DNA from: Colletotrichum lupini
Lineage: Eukaryota > Ascomycota > Sordariomycetes > Glomerellales > Glomerellaceae
Length of the DNA stretch: 64,000 nt
Direction of reading: 5' to 3'
Assembly: GCF_023278565.1 (NCBI RefSeq)
Contig: NC_064681.1
Span: forward strand, 2,108,001 to 2,172,000
Shown: piece after piece, positions 1-11,941 of the stretch
Layout of the letters: the number at the start of each line of letters is the position of its first letter
Numbering within the stretch: the first letter of the stretch is position 1
Notes under the pieces: generated by a model
The model's database searches: none
What the model was told of the DNA's origin: nothing
The model's input: the letters and a program-made list of their open reading frames with translations, nothing else
Position numbers and translations under genes: made by a program

Positions 1-2974
1 AATTTTTGACAAGGTCGTGTTCCGCTTCCACTTGTCGCGGGCTGTAGAGTCAAGAACCCTGGCCAGAATATACCAAACCAGGACAGCACCGATCTGAAGC
101 AATGTACCAGAACTCACAGACAATGCCTGGAGCAACATGTAGGAGAAGAAGTAGTTCGACGCTCTTGGTAGGTTGTCGGCAAGGAGATCCAGAATGTTCG
201 TGACATTGGTAAGGCCTTCGAAGTTCTGGGCCAACTTTTCGGCCGACGCGGTAAAGAATGACGCGATTGAAACGACAAGGAAGACTTGGATGAAGAGGAA
301 AACGAAGTAAAATCGCTGGACGAATTCTTCTTTCTGTGATCCCGTCTTGACACCGCGGAAGAGGGCAAGCTGTTCGAGGATATGAGGGACAATGAAGAGC
401 AGTAGGGCGAGCAGAATCGCTGGCAAGACACCGGCAACCGCAGAAGCGACCTTATCGATGGGCGCCTTCTTGATCCAGTCCAGCCACGGGAACCTCTCAA
501 CCAGACCATCAATGTTGGCAATTGACGCCGTGAAGGCAATAGGAATAGCCCAGAAGAAAGCCATGGCCGCGATGATGATGGTGACGGTGCCAGATCTGAT
601 TGACTCATGCCACCACTTCATGGCCATGTTGTCCCAAATGACATCCTTTGGCGAAACTTCGTTGATTCGAGGCGACATGTGCTTTGGAATGTGGTGCATG
701 AGACTTTGACAAGCCATGTGCGCTGAAACCTGGTGATTGAATTGGATGAAGGCAGAGTTCATGAGGGGGTACCGCTCTGGGTGTGCTTGGTCGTCTTCAA
801 TCTCGACGTTCAGACGGGCCAGCTCAGAGCGGCACCAGTAGATGGTGTCAACCTTGGGGCCAAATGTGAGCCATGCGAGCCAGTTTGGGAAACCCCAGCG
901 CGGAAGTCGATGAGTCGGCCTGTCCTTCTCCTTGACCCATTTGCGCCATTCTGCGTCATCATCTAAGATATTCTTGTATTCGCCGCCGACAGCATTCCAT
1001 TCGGGATAGTCGACAGGGATTTGATCGTCGTCGCCCATGAAGGGGATATAAGACTTGATGTTCTGCCACAAGGTCTTGTCTTTCTTTTGGTTGAATGGGT
1101 ACTCTCCGCCATCGAATCCCTGAGGCACAGGAGACGCGTAGCCACCGGCAGGGGCCTTCCAAAATTGCCAGAATTTACGCGTTTCCTGATCATACATATG
1201 ATCCAGGTTGCTGACTTTGCGGACGGTGTTGCCGTTGCCAAATGGCTCGTAGCTTCGCTTGTAGTTGGGATCGGCAGTTTCCTGAGAGACAGCAGAAACA
1301 TTTCTAGAGTGAGTCTTGTGCGTCTCAGTGTTTGCAAGCGGCTCGACTTGCTCCGTGGTGTCCTTTGTGCTTTTGGGCGTGGCGGGTCGGTCGCTGTCGG
1401 CCAGAATTTGAACCTTGCGCGGACGGTTGTCTGGATGCAGCATCGCGAAGCCGTTGGTGGTCTCAACGGTGTCGTCTACATCTTCAGTGAATTCCTTAAT
1501 TTCTTTTTGAGCCTTTCCCAGGCCCCCAAGCAAACCTTTCCCAACCTTGGTGACGCCGTCGCCGATAAAGCCCAGTCCGAAGCCCTTAGACTGGGGTCGA
1601 TTACCATCTTCGGATGAGCTCGAAGATGAAGTGCTCGAGCGCCTTGACTTTGCATCATCGCGGTTCTCGTTGATGACAGCGCTGATGTCGTGAGGGACCT
1701 CATCATGTTCGCCGGAACTAACACCTTGACCAGCTTCAGCCCTCTTCTTAGCCTCAGCGTCTTCTGCCTGTCTCCTGAGAGCCTGCTCCTGTCTCGATGG
1801 GCCCTTGGACTTGGACGCTTTTCTCGCAGCCTTCTCTTCCTGCTTCTTCCTCTTGAGTTGCTTCTTCTTCGCAGCTTTGACCAGATCTGTTTCGGCGGAT
1901 TCAAGTTTCAGATGGATGTCTTCCCGCTGCTGAATCTTTTCGAGAAGTGGAGTTAGGTCGCGGTTGAGCCAGATGTTTCGAATTTGACCAGGGAAAACAT
2001 CAAATAGACCACCAAGAGCCTCTTCGGTCAACCACTTGGAAGGAATGCTGTTGACGAGGATAGTTGTGGCAGAGGCACGGAGTCTATGCTCGGCACTTGT
2101 CAAGTAGTCCTGACGAACTTTGACATAAACGCGCAGCTCGAAGAAGAAGACTGTGCAGACCCAAATGATTACGAGCAATGCAAGAATCAAGTGTGCCCAG
2201 TAACGACCGGTGTGGTTCTTACCCACATTGCCCCATGCCAAAGTATCCAGGCCGGTAGGCACTGTCGTAGCGTCGTTGTTGGCTCTGGCCATGAGACGGA
2301 CTGAAGAAGAGCTCGTGCCATTGGTAGTGTCATTCTTCGCCTCGTCAACGAGATCGTGGCCTTGGCCATCGCTATAGTTCAGCGGAGTCAAAATGGGAAT
2401 GACGATTGCCGCAATTGGGATAAAAATGGTGAGAAGGGTTCGGAGGTATCGTAAGAAGAAGTAGGCGTCCAAACCGCACTTCTTGATGATCTCGCGGTCA
2501 TTGTATTTGACCAGCGTGCTGATTAAACTCCATGGTGCGCTAGGAGGTGATTCGGTTCTTTCGCGCTCAGGAACGAGGTACGTTTTCGGTTTGCTGCGGT
2601 TCGTTAGTGTTGTATAGCAAGGGATAGTCAAGCCGGTATACGCACAAAATACGCGCAATCTTGTTTCTTAAAAGCAGAAAGGCGAGGATTTGGATGGCGA
2701 AGACCACCAAACCGGTTGCCAGGGCAGTGAGGAACGCAACGAGCGTAATTCCTTGGTACTTCTCGCTACCTGCGACATTGAGCGCTGATGTTGTAGCAGA
2801 GGCAGTATCTGATGTTGGCGAAGCACTCGATGTGGATGTTATGGTCCCATTGGAACTCAATGTCGCAGAGAGTGTAGTAGAGAGAGCGGTCGAGAGCGAG
2901 GAGGCGAGAGACGACGCGAGGGTACCCGTCAGGGTGGCCGAGCCTGAGGGTGTCGCAGTGGGAGTCGTCGACAT
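1..2974 (-). CDS. CSC1/RSN1-family calcium-permeable stress-gated cation channel, C-terminus cut by window edge
   Basis: Probable osmosensitive cation channel of the DUF221/RSN1 family (TMEM63/OSCA relatives), an integral membrane protein. The start is the ATG at 2974. Exons are 2646-2974 and 1-2593; the 52-bp intron 2594-2645 (GTGCGT...CAG) joins ...KIARIF to KPKTYLVPERER, a junction typical of the family. The visible 974 residues begin with about 70 Ser/Thr-rich residues, then a first membrane segment (about residues 75-97), further N-terminal helices, and a long cytosolic region with the conserved NSIPSKWL stretch. From about residue 335 to 650 there is a Lys/Glu/Ser-rich low-complexity insertion. 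The DUF221 core follows with several hydrophobic helices from about residue 770. The reading frame is still open at base 1, in ARDKWKRN, so the last helices and tail lie outside the window. The family is certain; the ion specificity is inferred from characterised relatives. Confidence 0.93.
2594..2645 (-). other. intron of the CSC1-like gene
   Basis: This 52-bp intron runs from GTGCGT to CAG and has an ACTAAC branch-point-like sequence 10 nt before its acceptor. It splits a Phe codon in phase 2. Reading through it reaches a stop after a few residues and loses the KTYLVPERER block. Confidence 0.88.
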
Positions 2975-5935
2975 CGTCCACTAGTTGGCCCAAGAGGTGC
3001 CGATGTGTCGAATCACCGGGTGGCTACCAGCCTCGACAGCTATGTGTTGTCGTCGTGCTCGTGCGAGCGTTAAGAAGTTGTTGTAGGGAAAGGAGATAGT
3101 CTTGGCAGAGAAGACGTAGATCGAAATGAGGTCGAGATCGGCCGAGGAACGAAAAACGTGGGGGGAGGCGAGGGTTCAGTTCACGATACCAAGAAAATAG
3201 GCATGGTGGTCGTGTCGAGGTCTGTATCTTCGTTCGTGTCGGGTAGTGGTCGTAGGAGAATTACCACGTGTGGCTATTCGTTGTGTCCAGGACCGCTGGA
3301 ATTATCGCGCAACTGGATTTCTAGCTTGAAGAAGAAGCAGATGCCAAGTAATGAACGAACTGGGCCAAGAAACGACGAGAGAAAGAGAGACTACTGCGTA
3401 GAGGTGGTTAAGAGTACGAGAGGCCAGAAGCGAGCCAGTGCCAAGGAATCGCAGGCAAAGGGTTTGACCGAAGTAGTTGTGCTTCTTTGATTGGCCGACA
3501 AGGTGCAGATACAACAACGACCAGGGCCCGGACAGGGGTACTGCAGGTGCACTTTACTGCTTCAAGTCGCTGCAGGCCCCCCAGTGACCCCCCAGAGTCA
3601 ATCGCTGGGTGCGCTGTTGCTGGTTTTCTTTACTTCGCTTCAGGAGCCCTGCAACTGGTGACATCAGCGGCTTCATTGGTTGTTCGCTACAAACGAAACA
3701 GACCCCTGCCACCCTGCGGGACAAAGTGGGATCCCGCCGCGGTTCGCCCTGACTCTGGCCCAATCATCTGCCACTCACCACTGAGGTCGCCAATGTCGCC
3801 AGAACACGGAGTACGTACCCTCTGCCCAGTAGGGGACCTCGACCACGGTCCACGGATGCCTCCAAAACCTCTCTCTCATCCTACTCTCCCTACGGATATC
3901 TTACACAGTAATCTCTCATCACACAAGAGTACAATTCTACCTTCCATTAGCCGAACCACCTATCGCTCATTTGCTTGCTGTAACAAGATTCTTATAGGCA
4001 GCACGTATTGATACAGCACGACCCTTGGCCATCCAGTCGTCCAGTCTGTTCAACCTTCAACAGATGTGGTGTGCATGGCCAGCCTTTGACCACCCACCCC
4101 ACGTTGACGCGCTATTCTGACGCATGCCTCAGAAATAGATCAGCGCGCGCTTCGTCCCAAGTACCAGCCGAAAGACACTCCTCGCTAGTCAAATCAGCTT
4201 GCTTCCCGGGTTCAAGACTTGAATACCCCTGAGAACATCGTCGTTTGTTGATTCCTCCCAGCCAGAGGAAACATTTCATTTGTCCCTCGTACGGGTACAC
4301 ACAACAACATGAACACCGCCATCTGTTTGGGCATGCTACACAATGGAGCACCTGTGGCTATTTTGCCGCTCGTACTATCACATCCCTTTGCAAGCAAGGC
4401 GAATCGACAATGAACCTTATCCACATTGACAAGCTTACCGAGAGACGTTGTCGTGGCTAAATGGGGCGAGGTTGCGTGGCTGTGCCACTCTAAATATCCT
4501 TTTGGTGGACTGTGGAATTCGCCAACCCTTTCGTTGTAGCATTTCGGGCCGTGGGGTATCCCAACAATCAACTTGAATAAAACCACCTGCGCCTCGGAAA
4601 GCGAAGCTTTCGCCGAGACGCCGCCTACTCTCGTCTCCCGATGACAAGACAGCCACCACCATACTGTCTACTCTGTACGCCATAAAGCGTCCCGAAGGAT
4701 TGCTAGTCTGTTCTGCCACTCTGCGTCACCAATTGTTGCCAAGGCAAGTGACTGCAGAAGCTGGTTATTGACCACCAGTGGGAACGAGGGCGTTCTGTTT
4801 CCGCGTATCGCACTGGTCCGTTGGGATACCATTTCTTGGCACAATGTCCCGACAACAACATCAGCCGTCATTTGAAATGTCCAAAAGAGGGAGCTGGGAT
4901 TGACTCCAATGATCGAAAATCCTGCTCTCGACAAAGATTCATGAACAGGTGGCTTCGCATGTCACCGCCATACCTCCTCCGTCATCCGTTCACCCGTCCA
5001 CCCGTCCACCCATACAAACCCTTGCTTTCTTCCAGCTGTCGCTTTTGGGTTCCTGGCCTCCAGATATCGGAGCAAGACTATGGATACCCACCTCGGGATT
5101 GTGCTGTTGGAGCGTTACAGAGAGAAGCGAACCATCACCAGGGGTTCCCACCCCTTAAGCGGCCGAGGCAAATCATAACAGTCCCGGCGCCGGGGCACCG
5201 TGCCGTTCTCTCGCGACATGACGACAAGATTTCGGCCCTCCCTCCGAACGCGGGGATCCCCCCCAAACCTGGATGGGCGCCCGTGAGCAAGCCACCCATC
5301 GTATGGTAACACAACACAGACTCAATCGCCGCTGTCAGCGATGAAGCTAGCGAGCCACATTTCCACACGGACAGGCCAGGCCACCTGCATATGTCTGGTT
5401 TGGAGTCTAGACGCACGCTTGCCGACTTTCACATCCGACTTGCACCCGTGACTAAGCCAATTTTTTGACACGACATCTGACAGCTTCGTCAACTACCACA
5501 ACCAATGCTGGCTAAACATTCAAGCAACTTTGACCGCCCGAAATTGGGGTTTGGGGTTCGGCAGTATCCTAAAGTTCGCATCACCCCCACAGCACCGTCG
5601 GCGCACCGGCAGTTGGCTCGTCTACCAATGGCAACCCCGATGAATCGTATTTACTTCCCGTTCTGCGATCCCGGCTCTCTACCAGCTCATCAAAGGACCA
5701 AGGGGAGTTAGGGAATATCGCAGCATCCCCCTCATTCTCGATCGCTTCCCCGCTTCTCCAGCTGATAATGGACCCCGAGCTTACCTCCGATCCCCCACAT
5801 GCCCCTCCATATGAGGCTCCGTGCCGTCTACTTCATAAGTAACCCCTGAGACGGCATTATCAGAAACTTTGGTCCAGCTGAGCTTTGCAATTCAATACCC
5901 TTCGAGACGAATACTACAGCACCATACCAGACACA
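2975..5935. other. intergenic region, no supported gene
   Basis: This divergent interval lies between the CSC1-like gene (-) and the monooxygenase gene (+), so it should hold both promoters. Open frames of 60-174 codons occur on both strands (for example 3487-4011 +), but none shows a recognisable domain, plausible intron structure or hydrophobic pattern. One copy of a CGGAGTAC motif lies near 3807-3814. Nothing else can be supported. Confidence 0.6.
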
Positions 5936-7391
5936 ATGGCAGACCCCAAGGATCTGAAAATTGCCATTATTGGCGCAGGTACTCGCCGCCTGGTTCATGG
6001 ATCTTGAAGACCGTTCACTAACACGAACTTGCGTAGGAATGGGCGGCTTGGGTTGCGCCCTTGCATTGGCCAAGAAGGGATTCAAGCACATCGATGTCTA
6101 TGAGACGGCCTCCAACCTCGGCTTCGTCGGCGCCGGCATTCAGATGCCGCCAAACGTCGTCCGCGTACTCGATCGCCTAGGCTGCTGGCCTGAGATCGAG
6201 AAGACGTGTACAGACGTGAAGAGTTCAAGCATTCGACGTAAGGAGGACCTCTGCACCACCACATCACCTTGCCAAGCACAAGGTTGCTGACATATTAGCA
6301 CAGAGGGCGCCACCAATGTTGAGCTCGCCCATGTCGAGATGCCCGACATTCGGAATTTGTACGGCTTCCCGCACTGCAACGGCCACCGCTCCTCCCTTGC
6401 CGGTGGCATGTACGACGCCTGTAAGAAGGAGTCCGCCATCACATTCCACTTCGCGACGGCACTACTATCGGTCGAATCCTTTGCGCCCAAGCCAAAGTTC
6501 GTGCTGCAGCCGCGCGACGGCGAGTCTTACGCAGTCGAGTCCGACGTTCTCATCGCTTGCGACGGCATCAAGAGCATCATTCGCGCCCAACTGCTTGAGT
6601 CTATCGGCGCCGTCGGTGGGGAAGAGGATACGGGCCAGGCTGCCTATCGCATCATGCTCAAGCGTGAGCAGATCGCTGATGACCCAGAACTCCTCGCCCT
6701 CCTCGACTCGGACGAGGTAATCCGCTGGATCGGCGAGAAGCGCCACATCATCGCCTACCCCGTCTCCTCGCACACAATCTACAACCTCTCCACCACCCAG
6801 CCTGACTCCAACTTTGCCGTCGCCACGAACGCAACCTACACCACAAAGGGCTCCAAAAAGGCCATGCTCGACGTCTTCCATGACTTCTGCCCCCTCGTCC
6901 ACCGCATGCTCAACCTTGTACCGGACGGCGAGGTCTGCGAGTGGCGCCTACGCATGCACAAGCCCTTACCGACCTGGGTTCACACCGACGGGCCTGTCGC
7001 TCTTCTCGGTGACGCCTGCCATCCAACCCTCCCGCACCTGGGCCAGGGCGCCGCCATGGCCATCGAAGATGGTTCCGTCGTCGCCGAGGTCCTCGCCCGC
7101 GCGCCCGACACGTCTCCCGCGACGCTCCGGCGCTGCCTCAAAGCCTACGAGCTCTCCCGGCGCGACTGGACCTCGCAGCTCGTCAACATGGCCTTCCTCT
7201 CGGGCAAGCAGCTGCACCTCGGCGAGGGCAAAGCCAAGGAGGAGCGCGATCGCATGTTTGCCGAGTCCAAGCAGACCGGCGCTGTGCCGGATAAGTGGGC
7301 CTCGCCCGACGTGCAAAAGATGATTTATACAAATGACTGCGTGGCCAACATCCAAAGAGACTTTGACGAGTTCTTCAGTAGCGTAGCATAG
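5936..7391 (+). CDS. FAD-dependent monooxygenase, salicylate hydroxylase-like
   Basis: Group A flavoprotein monooxygenase expected to hydroxylate an aromatic substrate using FAD, NAD(P)H and O2, probably in the cytosol (no signal peptide). Exons are 5936-5978, 6037-6237 and 6304-7391, giving 443 residues. Introns are 58 bp (with CACTAAC before the acceptor) and 66 bp. Joining exons 1 and 2 rebuilds the dinucleotide fold GAGMGG (residues 13-18). Further on come a DVLIACDG motif and the FAD-ribityl motif LLGDACHPTLPHLGQG around G317-D318. The block IRQGATNVELAHV at the exon 2/3 junction is typical of fungal salicylate hydroxylase-like proteins and supports the CACAG acceptor over a nearby TTAG. 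The length is normal for the family. The substrate cannot be read from sequence; other phenolic acids are possible. Confidence 0.92.
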
Positions 7392-8246
7392 AAATGGAAC
7401 GGCAGATCATATGATGCTCACTTTGTAGATACCTCAGTCTGTTTTATTTTTTGGTGGAGTTTCGGTCTTCACTTCTGCCCTCCGAAACCTCTCTTACACG
7501 TGTAACGTGAAAGTCTCCGTGACGTTGCGCCTAGGATGCTTGCGTCCTCGGCCAAGCCACTCTCGATGAAGCATACCCCGCACTCGAGAGCTCAGCTCAC
7601 CTAGGCTTTGCCGACAGGAATTCACAGTCGCACAATTTTAGAGTTTAGTCAAGTGGACAACATGTTCCCGGGGCGTATCCGTGATGATATTATGCTATGC
7701 GATGAAAAAAGCTATCGAAACTCCCGGATCTCACCGGGTTCGAAAAACACCAAAAGGAGCACAAAAGGCCCTGAAAAAGGGCTCGTTTCCCTGTAAAGCA
7801 TACCCGTCTCTCAAGCCCACGACAGAAAAAGTTATTGTTCCCGTATTCCACCTCGAGGAGTTGAGAATCCCCTTCATCCCTTTGATGCCGTCCGAGACAT
7901 GCAAGAGAGTCCCCCATGCCTACGACGATGAGAAAAGCGCAATGTCGGTTGTACCCCTTCAGACTCTGGTAACCCCTTATCACAGCCGGCGAAGGGTCTT
8001 CTCGTGTATCTTCCCGCGCTATGCCATGCATTTCTCGGCACCGCAACGGGCCCAGACCGGGTATCATCATACGCTCCCTCCTTACTGCGTCCCCTTCTCT
8101 CCTGCCATCATCCCGTTCGAAGTGGGTACTGCTCACGACGTTCGAGCCGCAAAGTACTTTAGTTGTTGAGGGTATCGTGTGGTTTGTTTCGCAATGTCGC
8201 TCCGCATAATCTGGCCCCTTGGACCAGACGTTCGCAAGCCGCCCGC
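7392..8246. other. intergenic region between convergent genes
   Basis: About 850 bp holding the 3' ends of the monooxygenase (+) and the CYSTM-like gene (-). Two overlapping open frames (7681-8169 + and 7690-8136 -) have no recognisable domain and look like chance frames. Confidence 0.55.
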
Positions 8247-8627
8247 TTAGAACAAGCAGTCAAGACAGCAGCAGCACGCGAGCGCACCGAGCAGACCAGC
8301 CATGATGCCGCCTCCCGAGCCGCCGCCGCGGTTGTCCTGGTAGTAACCGCCTTGCGGCGGGTACTGCTGTCCGTACTGGCCCTGGGGCGGGTAGGGTCCT
8401 TGGGGAGGATATTGTCCCGGGGGGTACTGCTGTCCCGGAGGCGGGTACGGGCCCTGCTGGTGGCCGTAGTTCATCTCCGGGCCGGGGGAGTAGTATTGTC
8501 CCGGCGGAGGAGTGCCGTAGCCTCCTGGGCCGCCGGGGGGAGGCGGGGAGCCGTAGCCTTGGTAGGCTTGTTGCGGGTGTTGAGGGGGAGGACCGCCGTA
8601 CGCGGGGGGCTTGTCGTGGTCGGCCAT
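8247..8627 (-). CDS. small Pro/Gly/Gln-rich protein with CYSTM-like Cys-rich C-terminus
   Basis: A 126-residue single-exon protein starting MADHDKPPAYGG. Residues about 5-100 are a repetitive PPQ/YPPQG/PPGQ tract rich in Tyr, Gln and Pro. It ends in a short Gly-rich linker and GLLGALACCCCLDCLF, a run of five Cys in a hydrophobic tail. This layout matches CYSTM-type proteins, small tail-anchored and probably palmitoylated membrane proteins linked in other eukaryotes to stress tolerance. The open frame continues upstream to 8807, but that extension is pyrimidine-rich and Ser/Pro/Asn-biased like a 5' leader, so I start at the ATG at 8627. The function is unknown and the membrane role is inferred. 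Confidence 0.75.
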   Translation of the reverse strand: MADHDKPPAYGGPPPQHPQQAYQGYGSPPPPGGPGGYGTPPPGQYYSPGPEMNYGHQQGPYPPPGQQYPPGQYPPQGPYPPQGQYGQQYPPQGGYYQDNRGGGSGGGIMAGLLGALACCCCLDCLF

Positions 8628-11512
8628 TATTTGGGATGGGAGTTGGTTGTTGCTTGTGATGGATGAAGATGAGAGTGGTAGGCGCGACGGGTTCGGGTTG
8701 TGTCGCGGGTTGGGTGGGAGGTAAAGTAAATTACTTTTCGGTTTGCCTTTCGACGACGATTGCAAAAAAAAAATACAAAAGAAGGCAAGGAAGTCCGTTT
8801 GCTTCAAGCGGTGCGGACGAGATCCCCTTTGTCGGACGGAGGCAGCGGAGGGCTCGGAGGCGGGATTACGTGTAGAGGATGGAGGAGGAAGAATACTGCA
8901 AGCGGCGGATGGCGAAGGGGAAGAAAAACCGGTGTGAAGAGTTTAAGGAACGGGTATCGAAAAGCCACACACACACACCTCTGGATAGAGAGAATGAACA
9001 CACCACCCGGAAGAACGTGGCGATGTTGGGGAAAATGAATGGGAGGAGGAGGACGTGCGTTGCGTGCGTGGATGGATTGGGCGGGAGAGAGCCAAGCCGC
9101 GATTTTGGAGGGAGGCAACCTGCCTGACCCTTGTCGGTGTAGGTACCTTATGTTCGCCTGGCCGCACCTGGTGGTCGCCTGCGACTCTCGTTTCGACACA
9201 CTCCAGGTCTCTTTCGTTTTAGCGGGCGGCGTTAAGTTTGCGGGTTTGCTCGTGACTCTAGCCTGAAATAGGCTTATGCGCACCAAGTCTCTGGGCGCGC
9301 GCCGCGGGCGAGTCTTGGGGGTCTTGGGGGTCTTGGAGTGTTCGTAAGCTTGTCTTTGCCCATGTATCTTTTTGTTGGGTCTCTCTTTGCAGTGTAATTG
9401 CGATGGGTATCCGTATGTCTCCGTTTTGGACGGAGGTTCCCCGTTCACTTGCACCTTCAAGCCATACGGATTCTGGGCTACTTTACCGGATACAATTCAT
9501 GGAAACAGGAAAGCAGCGGTCTAGACACACCATGGAGAAAGTAGGTTCAGCGAAGCTTCCTGCACAAGCTCTCCTCACCTCCTTCATCCCATCTTCTCCG
9601 AGTAGGTATGCGCGACACAAGGCGACAAGCGTCGGAGGGAAACAGATACACAGTAACACAGCATCAAGCAGTACCTGCCTGGCGTCCAAAGCAAGCACCT
9701 GTGACATTCGCCAGCCCCAAACTGTCCCTGTCTCAAATCCGTCCGCCTTCCCCTTCTCCTTCTCCTACCTTGCTCCCCACCAGTCAAGCGCACCCAACCA
9801 TCCCGCAACGAAGAAACACCCCTGGCCCTTCGGCTCCCCGGCAAAGACCCCAGCAATCCAATGAGAGGCCAGCCGCCCATCCCAAAGGTCGCGTTCGCAT
9901 TGCCCCATCTGATCACGCCCGTTGCTACTGCAGCGCTGCTGGTGCCTGAGCTCCTTCCCACGGGGCCACGACAGAGTGCTGCTGCCGCCGTGCCGGAGCG
10001 GCATGCACCCAATCAGCGGCACCACCGGCGCAGTAGGGTACCTTGATCAAGCTGCGAGGTCATCAAGTGCTATGTTTGGAGCAGATCCGCCCTGCCCGCT
10101 CCGGCCTGCTCGGGTCACTGGGCCACTGGCGAACGCAGCATGTCACCAAACAAGGTGCCCAAAAAGGCAGGACGGAGGAGAAGTAGACCCACTGTTACCG
10201 CTGACGCTTCCGATATCTTCGGCCCCGGCGCCGAGGTTGTAGGAAGCATCCGGGCCGTCTTCGGTCCCCTTATCTCCGACATCTTCTCCGTCCCTTTGAT
10301 TCTGCCAGAGGTACCGGTAACAACACTCACTTCGTGGTGAAATCTGAGTGGCGAGGCCTCGGAAATAATTACCCTCGAAATCCTCAATAGACTTGGTATG
10401 CTTTCAGTATACCCGTGAACACTAAGTTGGAGGGAGGAGCGCGTAGCCCCGCCACCGTCCTTGGTTTATGGGAAAACGTAATGAAGTCCAGCAACGTGAG
10501 CAGTCCAAGTTGATCACGTCATGAAAAGCGCCAGTTTCGAATGTGAAGGCCTGCAGAGTGCCATGTTTACTAATCCAGATCACCCAGTCGGATCAGATCG
10601 AAGTCGATAGGTCTAGCGATGAAGCTCTCGGCTGTGCAAAGCAAGCAATCCGTCAAGAAAGGTACCGAACGAAAGAACAGTTGCCCAGCTTGATTACCGT
10701 AGACTTCACGCCAGGGCGGCCATACTCTGATTTGATCTAGCGGTAGGCTTGTTACATTGACCAGCTCACATCAAGTATCGAAGTCTCCCCTCGCGCCACT
10801 CGGAGAATAGGGCTTAACTTCCCGTATAGGTTCGCATCACTGAGTGAGCGTCGTTCGCGTCCGTATGTCTCGACACCCCTTCGAACAACCGACAAAGGTC
10901 ATGTAAGCGAGCGTTCGATAGCCCCCCGCACATTCAGTCTCATGTCCCATAACGTTACCACGACTTTTGACTTAATAACGCAAGCCACGTACTGAAAGTA
11001 ACCTGGAACATGGAAACGAGAGGTAAGTCATGCATATCCAGGAGAGAACGCCGGCGGAACCTTGAGGATCAAGGAACGAAGGAAGGAACAACAGGGTGGA
11101 ACATCATCTCCCTCTTCTTGTGTTACTCATGAGTACGTGGTTAAAATATCGTGAGGGACCGACTCTAGTGCCGGTGGAGGTTTGACTTCTCCAGGTTGAA
11201 GTCATAGAGAAACGAACAAATTGCCTAAGTAGTTGCAACACCAGCACAGCCATGGCATTAACAAGTGTCCTAAATATGTAATGAGCTCTCTAGTAAGGTA
11301 CTTTTCATTTGCGCCCGCCATAGAAAATAAACACAGCAACGGGACACGCAGTACTCGCTGCTTGTAAGTCGACAGGGCCGGTTGTACATACACTGTGGTC
11401 AGTGGAGGCAAAATTTCAACAGCACAAACACAATCTTTGCAGAAATCAAGTAACCAACCAATTATTCAAGCAAAACAGAAAAAAAGCATCGAATCAGAGT
11501 GATAAACAAGAC
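8628..11512. other. intergenic region, no supported gene
   Basis: About 2.9 kb. It holds a (CA)n tract near 8967-8980 and the promoter side of the CYSTM-like gene. Frames of up to 218 codons (8804-9460 -) and 153 codons (9403-9864 +) lack domains and overlap each other on opposite strands. I see nothing else. Confidence 0.55.
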
Positions 11513-11516
11513 AAAA
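11513..11516 (-). terminator. RNA polymerase III terminator of tRNA-Glu
   Basis: A T4 run on the minus strand lies directly after the discriminator base of the tRNA-Glu gene. A T7 run at 11479-11485 could act as a back-up. Confidence 0.6.
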
Positions 11517-11517
11517 G

Positions 11518-11604
11518 TTCCGAAACCGAGAATCGAACTCGGGGCTATGCCTAACCTGGCAAGTTAATGAGAGGGCATCATGTTGGCCACTACACCATAT
11601 CGGA
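11518..11604 (-). tRNA. tRNA-Glu(CUC) with a 15-nt intron
   Basis: On the minus strand the acceptor stem TCCGATA pairs with TTTCGGA (one T-T mismatch). The D arm is GTG/CAT, the anticodon stem is ATGCC/GGCAT, and the T arm is CCGAG-TTCGATT-CTCGG. The anticodon CTC lies at 11569-11571. A 15-nt intron at 11553-11567 sits one base 3' of the anticodon, the canonical site for nuclear tRNA introns. The discriminator base is A at 11518. The cloverleaf was folded by eye. Confidence 0.87.
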
Positions 11605-11906
11605 TGTTGTTGAAAATACCGACAAAATAATCACCTCAGTACCATACTTTCGCCTCGCGGCCAGAATTTCATTGGTACAGCTCAAACCACACCACAACCC
11701 ATTGCATGTTTTTCCCACGTTCACGATATACGATTAATATCGATAGCATTGAGTTTCCTCGGAAATCGGAATTCCCAGCTTTCTTCTCTCCTTTAGATTA
11801 TCACCCAGCCAAGTGTTCCTCGACATGCTGGCAACATGACCCAAGCTCTCTTCCCCAAACCGCTCTGCCTCACTCTCACTTACACCTCCGCTCGTGACCA
11901 CAGACC

Positions 11907-11941
<35 letters not shown>

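Noticed and set aside
8628..8807. In-frame N-terminal extension of the CYSTM-like protein
   Set aside because: Ser/Pro/Asn-biased, pyrimidine-rich leader sequence; the family N-terminus fits the ATG at 8627.
8804..9460. 218-codon minus-strand frame
   Set aside because: Pro/Arg/Thr-rich, covers a microsatellite and the probable promoter, overlaps other chance frames, and has no domain.
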